Assembly: GCF_003987435.1 (NCBI RefSeq) | Contig: NZ_PIQG01000005.1 | Location: 161,045-225,044 of the forward strand | DNA length: 64,000 bases | From: Pseudidiomarina taiwanensis | Lineage (GTDB): Bacteria; Pseudomonadota; Gammaproteobacteria; Enterobacterales; Alteromonadaceae | Reading direction: 5' to 3' | Shown: piece by piece, positions 58,334-64,000 of the stretch | Numbering within the stretch: position 1 is the stretch's first letter | How the letters are laid out: the number at the start of each line of letters is the position of its first letter | The notes under the pieces: generated by a model | What the model saw: only the letters and a program-made list of their open reading frames with translations | Databases searched by the model: none | What the model was told of the DNA's origin: nothing | Program-made: the position numbers and the translations under genes

Positions 58334-59305
58334 ATGAGCGAGCAGATTTTTCTTTCGGATGAAATTCCAGAACATCTTAATGGTAAGCGATTGGACCAAG
58401 CGATCGCTGATATGTTCCCTGATTATTCGCGTTCGCGCTTAAAGGAGTGGATTACCTCTGGTCAGGTCAAACTTGATGGGCAAGTTATCAGTAAACCTCG
58501 CGAGAAAGTGTTGTTTGGCCAAATGGTAGAAATCAATGCCGAAGTTGAAGAACAACAGTGCTTTGAGGCGCAACCTATAGCGCTTAGTATCGTTTATGAA
58601 GACGATGATATTCTGGTGATTAATAAACCGGCTGGACTGGTTGTTCACTCGGGAGCCGGTAACCCAAGTGGTACGGTACTTAATGCTTTGCTTCATCACT
58701 TCCCAGCAATAGCGCAGGTGCCAAGAGCGGGAATTATTCACCGCCTCGATAAAGATACGACTGGATTGATGGTGGTTGCGAAAACCTTACCGGCACAAAC
58801 GCATCTGGTCGCGGCGATGCAGAATCGTGAAATCACGCGGGAATATGAAGCAGTATGTAATGGGCCGATGACTGCGGGCGGTCTGGTCGATGAACCGATC
58901 GGCAGACACCCGACCAAGCGCACCCAGATGGCCGTGGTCGCCATAGGCAAACCGGCTTTAACTCATTATCGGGTGGTCGAGCGTTTTCGCGCACACACCC
59001 ATCTAAGACTGCGCTTAGAAACGGGGAGAACCCATCAAATTCGCGTCCACATGGCGCACATTAGACACCCATTAGTGGGCGATTTTGTTTACGGTGGACG
59101 CCCCCGACCACCGCGCGGTGCAAGTGAAGAGTTGCTGACTACCTTGCGTAATTTTAGACGGCAAGCCTTACATGCTGCGCGACTCTCATTGCAGCATCCA
59201 ATCACTGGCGAAGAACTCAGTTGGGATGCACCTACGCCGGACGACTTTGTGGCGCTATTGGAACAATTAAGAGCGGACCGTCGGCTCCATCCAAATCAGG
59301 ACTGA
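58334..59305 (+). CDS. rluD: 23S rRNA pseudouridine synthase RluD
   Basis: Makes pseudouridines in helix 69 of 23S rRNA (1911/1915/1917), important for ribosome assembly. 323 residues. N-terminal S4 RNA-binding domain (RLDQAIADMFPDYSRSRLKE), catalytic aspartate in HRLDKDTTGLMVVAK, and the C-terminal ETGRTHQIRVHMAH. The gene string rluD-pgeF-clpB matches E. coli (rluD-yfiH-clpB), which supports RluD rather than RluA or RluC. pgeF follows after 10 bases. Confidence 0.95.
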   Translation: MSEQIFLSDEIPEHLNGKRLDQAIADMFPDYSRSRLKEWITSGQVKLDGQVISKPREKVLFGQMVEINAEVEEQQCFEAQPIALSIVYEDDDILVINKPAGLVVHSGAGNPSGTVLNALLHHFPAIAQVPRAGIIHRLDKDTTGLMVVAKTLPAQTHLVAAMQNREITREYEAVCNGPMTAGGLVDEPIGRHPTKRTQMAVVAIGKPALTHYRVVERFRAHTHLRLRLETGRTHQIRVHMAHIRHPLVGDFVYGGRPRPPRGASEELLTTLRNFRRQALHAARLSLQHPITGEELSWDAPTPDDFVALLEQLRADRRLHPNQD

Positions 59306-59315
59306 GGCATGACTG

Positions 59316-60017
59316 ATGGCATTATTTATCCCAACATGGCAACTACCAGAGGGTGTTCGAGCTGCGATCAGCACCAGCACAATGCCGGGAAATCTAGCCG
59401 CTCATGTTGGCGCAGAACCTAGTACGGTTATCCGAGCTCGCCGGCAGTTGGTTGAAGCTGCAGAATTACCGGTTGCGCCTCATTGGTTGCGACAGGTCCA
59501 TGGTACAGACTGTATTCATTGGCAGGGCAGTTATCTCACCCGCAGCGCTGATGCGATTTACAGTAACCAACCCAAATCAGTCTGCGCGGTTTTAACGGCT
59601 GATTGTCTTCCGATCTTATTGTGCTCTGCCAATGGTGAAGAAATTGCCGCAGTTCACGCTGGTTGGCGAGGACTCGTTGCTGGTGTTGTAGCCTACACAC
59701 TGCGCCAATTCCAATCTCCTCGTAGCCATATCAAAGCATATATCGGCCCTGCTATTTCACAGCCAGCGTTTGAGGTTGGCGCCGAAGTTCGGCAGCAATT
59801 TGTTGCCGCCGGTTTTTCTCCAAAACGCTTTGCTGCCGGTGAGCTGGAGCGTTATTACGCTGATCTTCCGAGGCTAGCGAGTGATCAATTACGACAGCTC
59901 GGACTCACCGATATTACGCTGAGTCAGCAATGCACTTTTGCTAATCCTATGTGGTTTTCCTACCGCCGCGATCACACCTGTGGCCGCTTCGCCAGCTTAA
60001 TCTGGCGCTCTTCATAA
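59316..60017 (+). CDS. pgeF: Peptidoglycan editing factor PgeF (YfiH/LACC1 family)
   Basis: 233 residues, DUF152 fold. Metal ligands occur at QVHGTD, LTADCLPI and VHAGWRG (His, Cys, His). In E. coli YfiH prevents faulty insertion of serine instead of alanine into peptidoglycan precursors; related proteins have purine nucleoside-processing activity. Operon with rluD. Its stop lies 16 bases before a heat-shock promoter that serves clpB. Confidence 0.92.
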   Translation: MALFIPTWQLPEGVRAAISTSTMPGNLAAHVGAEPSTVIRARRQLVEAAELPVAPHWLRQVHGTDCIHWQGSYLTRSADAIYSNQPKSVCAVLTADCLPILLCSANGEEIAAVHAGWRGLVAGVVAYTLRQFQSPRSHIKAYIGPAISQPAFEVGAEVRQQFVAAGFSPKRFAAGELERYYADLPRLASDQLRQLGLTDITLSQQCTFANPMWFSYRRDHTCGRFASLIWRSS

Positions 60018-60032
60018 GCAGTATTTTAGTAG

Positions 60033-60064
60033 CCCTTGAAATAGCAAAATAAATACCCACATTA
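60033..60064 (+). promoter_or_regulatory. Sigma-32 (heat-shock) promoter of clpB
   Basis: CCCTTGAAA and CCCACATTA are separated by 14 bases, close to the sigma-32 consensus (CTTGAAA, 13-15 bases, CCCCATTTA). clpB starts 37 bases downstream. There is no other terminator between pgeF and clpB. Confidence 0.85.
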
Positions 60065-60100
60065 AGTTTCAGGAAATATGATTTTTTGTGAGGTTAGCTT

Positions 60101-62674
60101 ATGCGATTCGATCGTTTAACAACTAAATTTCAAGCGGCTATCGCTGATGCGCAATCACTCGCTTTAGGCCGTGATCATCAGTTTATTGAGCCAGTCCATT
60201 TGATGTCGGCGCTACTGAACCAAGATGGCGGCGCATTGCGTCCTTTATTGACGCTTATGGGCATCGACAGTAATGCATTAAGAACAAAACTTGCTGCGGC
60301 TCTTGAGGCTCTGCCACAAGTTCAAGGTGCAGGCGGCGAGGTACAGGTTTCACAGCAAACCGGAGTGTTGCTGAACCTGTGTGATAAATACGCGCAAAAG
60401 CGCAATGATCAGTACATTTCATCTGAGCTGTTCGTGCTCGCAGCCACTGAGGACAAAGGAACGCTTGGGGATATCCTCAAAGGTTTAGGCGTTACCCGTC
60501 AGAAAGTAGAAGAAGCGATAGACAAGGTTCGTGGTGGCGAAGCTGTGCAAGATCAAAATGCCGAAGATCAACGCCAAGCTCTCGATAAATATACCATCGA
60601 CCTAACCGAGCGGGCGGAGCAAGGTAAGCTTGATCCAGTGATTGGCCGTGATGAAGAAATTCGTCGCACGATTCAAGTATTGCAGCGCCGGACCAAAAAC
60701 AATCCCGTGTTGATTGGTGAGCCAGGCGTTGGTAAAACCGCAATCGTTGAAGGCTTAGCGCAACGAATCGTCAATGGTGAAGTACCAGAAGGTTTGAAAC
60801 ATAAACGAGTTTTATCTCTCGACCTAGGGGCTTTACTTGCTGGCGCGAAATATCGCGGTGAGTTTGAAGAACGTCTGAAAGCCGTTTTGAATGAGCTTGG
60901 TAAAGAGGAGGGTCGAATCATTCTCTTTATCGATGAGCTTCATACCATGGTGGGCGCGGGTAAAGCCGACGGCGCCATGGATGCCGGAAACATGCTCAAA
61001 CCTGCGCTAGCACGCGGCGAGTTGCACTGTGTTGGTGCAACCACGCTTGATGAGTATCGTCAGTATATTGAGAAAGATGCTGCACTTGAGCGTCGTTTCC
61101 AAAAAGTCTTAGTTGATGAGCCGACGGTCGAGGATACCATTGCGATTCTGCGCGGACTGAAGGAGCGCTATGAGGTGCATCACAGCGTTCAGATCACGGA
61201 TCCGGCGATTGTTGCAGCGGCGACTTTATCGCATCGCTATATTAGTGATCGCCAGCTTCCGGATAAGGCAATTGACCTCATTGATGAGGCAGCATCGAGC
61301 ATTCGGATGCAAATTGATTCCAAACCGGAAGAGTTAGATCGTTTGGATCGGCGTATTATCCAACTGCAACTGGAATCAAAGGCACTCGAAAAAGAGACCG
61401 ATGAAGCAAGCAAGAAGCGTTTGGCAAGTTTGCAGGGTGAGCTTGGTGAGTTACAGCGTAAGTATGCTGAACTAGAAGAAGTGTGGACGTCAGAAAAAGC
61501 ATCAGTGCAGGGGGCGCAAGCCATTAAAGCACAATTAGAGCAAGCTCGAACTGACCTCGAAATCGCACGTCGAGCAGGTGATCTGAACCGTATGTCTGAA
61601 TTGCAATACGGTAAAATTCCTGAGCTTGAGCAACAGCTACAGCAGGCCGAGAGTGCTGAAGAGCAGGAGTTATCACTACTTCGCAATAAAGTCACTGATG
61701 AGCAAATCGCGGAAGTCTTGTCGCGGTGGACGGGGATTCCAGTGAGTAAAATGCTCGAAGGCGAGCGCGAAAAACTCCTGCAAATGGAAACTCAGTTGCA
61801 CCAGCGCGTTGTTGGTCAAGACGAGGCTGTCACATCGGTGAGTAATGCGATTCGACGCTCACGAGCAGGCTTGTCAGATCCTCAGCGGCCTATCGGTTCA
61901 TTCCTATTTTTGGGGCCAACCGGAGTGGGTAAGACCGAACTCTGTAAAGCCCTCGCAAACTTTATGTTCGATACCGATGAGGCTATGGTTCGGATTGATA
62001 TGTCTGAATTTATGGAGAAGCACTCGGTCGCCCGTCTCGTCGGTGCGCCTCCGGGCTATGTTGGTTATGAAGAGGGAGGCTATCTGACTGAAGCCGTACG
62101 GCGTCGACCGTATTCAGTGGTATTGCTCGATGAAGTCGAGAAGGCCCATCCAGATGTATTTAACATCCTCTTGCAAGTGTTGGATGATGGCCGCTTGACC
62201 GATGGGCAAGGGCGTACAGTTGATTTCCGTAATACGGTGATCATCATGACCTCAAACCTTGGCTCTGATGTCATCCAAGAGAAAGCCCATCAGCAGAGCT
62301 ACGATGAGATGAAGACGGACGTTATGGGAATCTTACAGCATCATTTCCGTCCAGAATTTTTGAATCGTATCGATGAAACCGTCGTATTTCATCCGTTGGC
62401 GCAGGAGCAGATTAAGAATATTGCTTCGATTCAGTTACAGCGTCTGTATAAACGCTTACAAGAGCGCGATTATCAGTTGCAACTGTCGGATGAGGCGCTT
62501 GCGCACCTAGCAAAAGCTGGCTTTGACCCGGTATTCGGTGCGCGGCCATTGAAGCGGGCAATTCAGCAAGAACTTGAGAATCCGTTAGCGCAACGGATCT
62601 TGTCTGGGCAGTTACTGCCAGGCCAGATGATTCATGTTGATGTTGAAGAGGGTAACTTAACGATCACCCAATAA
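60101..62674 (+). CDS. clpB: Disaggregase chaperone ClpB
   Basis: Hexameric AAA+ chaperone that resolves protein aggregates with DnaK. 857 residues, normal. N-domain (1-145), first nucleotide-binding domain with GEPGVGKTA (from residue 206) and [14 protein letters not shown], a middle coiled-coil of roughly 410-525, second ATPase with GPTGVGKTE (from residue 605) and [12 protein letters not shown], and the C-terminal [11 protein letters not shown] heat-shock promoter lies upstream, a terminator downstream. An internal start for the short ClpB form would be expected near residue 150, but I see no strong site. Confidence 0.98.
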   Translation: MRFDRLTTKFQAAIADAQSLALGRDHQFIEPVHLMSALLNQDGGALRPLLTLMGIDSNALRTKLAAALEALPQVQGAGGEVQVSQQTGVLLNLCDKYAQKRNDQYISSELFVLAATEDKGTLGDILKGLGVTRQKVEEAIDKVRGGEAVQDQNAEDQRQALDKYTIDLTERAEQGKLDPVIGRDEEIRRTIQVLQRRTKNNPVLIGEPGVGKTAIVEGLAQRIVNGEVPEGLKHKRVLSLDLGALLAGAKYRGEFEERLKAVLNELGKEEGRIILFIDELHTMVGAGKADGAMDAGNMLKPALARGELHCVGATTLDEYRQYIEKDAALERRFQKVLVDEPTVEDTIAILRGLKERYEVHHSVQITDPAIVAAATLSHRYISDRQLPDKAIDLIDEAASSIRMQIDSKPEELDRLDRRIIQLQLESKALEKETDEASKKRLASLQGELGELQRKYAELEEVWTSEKASVQGAQAIKAQLEQARTDLEIARRAGDLNRMSELQYGKIPELEQQLQQAESAEEQELSLLRNKVTDEQIAEVLSRWTGIPVSKMLEGEREKLLQMETQLHQRVVGQDEAVTSVSNAIRRSRAGLSDPQRPIGSFLFLGPTGVGKTELCKALANFMFDTDEAMVRIDMSEFMEKHSVARLVGAPPGYVGYEEGGYLTEAVRRRPYSVVLLDEVEKAHPDVFNILLQVLDDGRLTDGQGRTVDFRNTVIIMTSNLGSDVIQEKAHQQSYDEMKTDVMGILQHHFRPEFLNRIDETVVFHPLAQEQIKNIASIQLQRLYKRLQERDYQLQLSDEALAHLAKAGFDPVFGARPLKRAIQQELENPLAQRILSGQLLPGQMIHVDVEEGNLTITQ

Positions 62675-62689
62675 CGGGCTATTTCAGTG

Positions 62690-62730
62690 GGCCACATAGC
62701 TGTGCTATGCTGTGTGGCCTATTTATTTTA
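62690..62730 (+). terminator. Terminator after clpB
   Basis: GGCCACATAG and CTGTGTGGCC form a 10-bp stem with one G-U pair around a 10-base loop, followed by TATTTATTTTA. It lies 15 bases after the clpB stop and separates it from pssA. Confidence 0.8.
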
Positions 62731-62750
62731 GCTCATAAAAAGGATGACCT

Positions 62751-63530
62751 ATGCCGAACAACCGTGGCATTTATCTCTTGCCTAACTTGCTAACGACTGC
62801 AGGTTTATTTTCGGGCTTCTATGCCATAGTCGCATCCATGAATGATCAGTTTATTGCGGCAGCTGTTGCGATTTTCATTGCTATGGTGTTCGACGGTTTA
62901 GATGGTCGCGTTGCACGCATGACAAATACTCAAAGTGAGTTCGGCGCTGAATACGATAGCATGGCAGATATCGTATCCTTTGGTATGGCTCCAGCGCTGG
63001 TTATGTACAACTGGGCGCTCTCAGATTTGGGTAAGTTTGGATGGCTCGCTGCGTTTATCTTCGTAGCAGGGGGCGCTCTACGCTTGGCAAGGTTTAACGC
63101 AAATCTAGCGGCATCACCAGATAAACGCTTCTTCCAAGGTTTAGCGATTCCAAGTGCTGCAGCAATTGTCGCGGGTGCAGTATGGGTTGGTAATGAATAT
63201 GGGATTGACCCAGCAACAGTTAATTACGGTGTAGCTATTCTTACCATTTGTTGCGGCCTATTGATGGTAAGTAACTTTAAGTATCATTCATTCAAAGAAG
63301 TTGATTGGCGTGGCAAAGTATCTTTTCTCGTCATTTTGGTTGTTGTCCTCATCTTTGTAATCGTGGCCACTGAACCTAGCTTAGTCTTGTTCGGAATTTT
63401 CTTCTTATACGCTTTCTCTGGGCCCATCACGACCTTCCGTTCGGTTAAACGCCTCAAGCTAGAACATGTCATTGGCGACCCGGATGACGAAGCGAAAGAT
63501 CCTGAAAAGAGCGATATTGAACAAAAATAA
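62751..63530 (+). CDS. pssA: CDP-diacylglycerol--serine O-phosphatidyltransferase (integral membrane type)
   Basis: Makes phosphatidylserine, precursor of phosphatidylethanolamine. 259 residues with about eight hydrophobic segments, and the CDP-alcohol phosphatidyltransferase motif DGLDGRVAR...G...D...D at about residues 48-73 (later G, D and D in FGAEYDSMAD). This is the CDP-OH-PT-fold enzyme seen in Bacillus and many gammaproteobacteria, not the phospholipase-D-like soluble E. coli PssA. The C-terminus is charged (DDEAKDPEKSDIEQ). AAAGGA precedes the ATG. It lies next to the rrn operon. Confidence 0.93.
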   Translation: MPNNRGIYLLPNLLTTAGLFSGFYAIVASMNDQFIAAAVAIFIAMVFDGLDGRVARMTNTQSEFGAEYDSMADIVSFGMAPALVMYNWALSDLGKFGWLAAFIFVAGGALRLARFNANLAASPDKRFFQGLAIPSAAAIVAGAVWVGNEYGIDPATVNYGVAILTICCGLLMVSNFKYHSFKEVDWRGKVSFLVILVVVLIFVIVATEPSLVLFGIFFLYAFSGPITTFRSVKRLKLEHVIGDPDDEAKDPEKSDIEQK

Positions 63531-63561
63531 AGCAGTCAGTTGCTGTAAGTGAAAAAAGATC

Positions 63562-63589
63562 TTGCAGGCGCAAAGCAGATGTTTATAAT
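63562..63589 (+). promoter_or_regulatory. rrn promoter P1
   Basis: TTGCAG (63562-63567) and a perfect TATAAT (63584-63589) are 16 bases apart, followed by the GC-rich discriminator TCGCGG. The short spacer and GC-rich start region are hallmarks of stringently controlled rRNA promoters. Confidence 0.85.
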
Positions 63590-63648
63590 TCGCGGCCGTT
63601 GTCAGGCAGCAAGCCGGCAACGACTGCAAAAAAAGATCAAATAGGATC

Positions 63649-63676
63649 TTGACGCAGAGTGGGGATGACGTAAAAT
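63649..63676 (+). promoter_or_regulatory. rrn promoter P2
   Basis: TTGACG (63649-63654) and TAAAAT (63671-63676) are 16 bases apart, 87 bases after P1, giving the usual tandem arrangement. CGCATCCCGC follows as discriminator. Confidence 0.82.
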
Positions 63677-63703
63677 ACGCATCCCGCTTCAGAAGAAGCG
63701 AAC

Positions 63704-63715
63704 GTTCTTTAACAA
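63704..63715 (+). promoter_or_regulatory. boxA antitermination element of the rrn leader
   Basis: GTTCTTTAACAA matches the rrn boxA core (GCTCTTTAACAA) with one change and is followed by TTTATCAA and CTGTGTGGGCACTT, as in E. coli rrn leaders. It binds NusB/S10 for antitermination. Confidence 0.88.
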
Positions 63716-63767
63716 TTTATCAAGCCAAGCAAACTGTGTGGGCACTTACCGGATTCAGGCAGAGAAA

Positions 63768-63813
63768 GCATCTTCGGATGCAAAAAGTATCCTTCTTTTA
63801 GCGAAGGGGATAC
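63768..63813 (+). other. Two hairpins in the rrn leader
   Basis: GCATC-TTCG-GATGC (63768-63781) is a perfect small stem with a UUCG loop. A second stem, GTATCCTTC with GAAGGGGATAC (one bulged G), spans 63787-63813. They lie between boxA and the 16S start and likely help folding or RNase III processing of the precursor. I see no gene in the 360 bases between pssA and 16S. Confidence 0.6.
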
Positions 63814-63889
63814 ACCTGACTGATTGGAAAAGTGCTTAACAAATTTAGATTTATTAAGTCATTGATTCAATGGGTCGATTAAACACTTT

Positions 63890-64000
63890 AAATTGAAGAG
63901 TTTGATCATGGCTCAGATTGAACGCTGGCGGCAGGCCTAACACATGCAAGTCGAGCGGTAACAGGAAGAAGCTTGCTTCTTTGCTGACGAGCGGCGGACG
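63890..64000 (+). rRNA. rrs: 16S ribosomal RNA (5' end only)
   Basis: Begins AAATTGAAGAGTTTGATCATG, the canonical 5' end, and continues with the universal 27F region and V1 (GGAAGAAGCTTGCTTCTTTGC hairpin region). The first 111 bases are present; the rest is beyond the window. The sequence is of gammaproteobacterial (Alteromonadales-like) type. Confidence 0.98.

Overview
The window is an ordinary chromosomal segment of a gammaproteobacterium. Gene order resembles the E. coli serA-rpiA-fau-ssrS-zapA / ygfB-pepP-ubiH-ubiI / gcvTHP neighbourhood, and an rrn operon with gammaproteobacterial tandem promoters, boxA leader and 16S start enters at the right edge. The content (NhaD Na+/H+ antiporter, glyoxylate shunt with AceK, a large TonB-dependent receptor, many secreted peptidases and amidohydrolases) fits a marine or halotolerant Alteromonadales-type organism. 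Idiomarinaceae is my best guess, by inference only. I see no insertion sequence, prophage, CRISPR array or integrase.

Layout. 1-3.9 kb: end of the pst-phoU operon, then serA, rpiA and fau on the minus strand. 3.9-6.8 kb: a secreted amidohydrolase wedged between fau and the 6S RNA gene, then zapA and ygfB. 6.8-16 kb: pepP-ubiH-ubiI, a LysR regulator, and the glycine cleavage genes gcvT-gcvH-gcvP. 16-20.3 kb: small membrane or exported proteins and a TonB-dependent receptor. 20.3-23.9 kb: an arsenate-detoxification pair (ArsJ plus its dedicated GAPDH) divergent from an unusual Nramp-like transporter. 24-29 kb: a secreted S10 peptidase, a tiny Pmp3-type membrane protein and a very large beta-propeller/amidohydrolase. 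29-36 kb: LysR, aceK, nhaD, aceA, aceB. 36-46.5 kb: M24 peptidase, SDR, diguanylate cyclase, exported KatG, a membrane protein, bfd and two bacterioferritins, and a glycosyltransferase. 46.5-52.4 kb: tRNA-Phe, speB-speA, pfkA, an Ldh-type dehydrogenase, pdxH. 52.4-63.5 kb: AepA/YtcJ-like amidohydrolase, an atypical response regulator, a DUF1285 protein, nadE-glnB, bamD, rluD-pgeF-clpB, pssA. 63.5-64 kb: rrn promoters, leader and 16S start.

Most genes are housekeeping. The parts that merit a second look are regulatory or structural. They include three tandem 9-bp repeats at the predicted start of the GAPDH-arsJ transcript, a bacterioferritin pair in which one subunit keeps the ferroxidase ligands and the other the heme ligand, an Nramp homologue without the canonical metal-site motifs, a response regulator with a degenerate receiver domain, a three-codon mini-ORF overlapping the nadE start, a LysR gene starting just after a perfect terminator-like hairpin, and the stop codon of an amidohydrolase lying in the terminal stem of 6S RNA. 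I found no clearly undescribed multi-gene system. Functional calls rest on family motifs read by eye, and no database search was possible.
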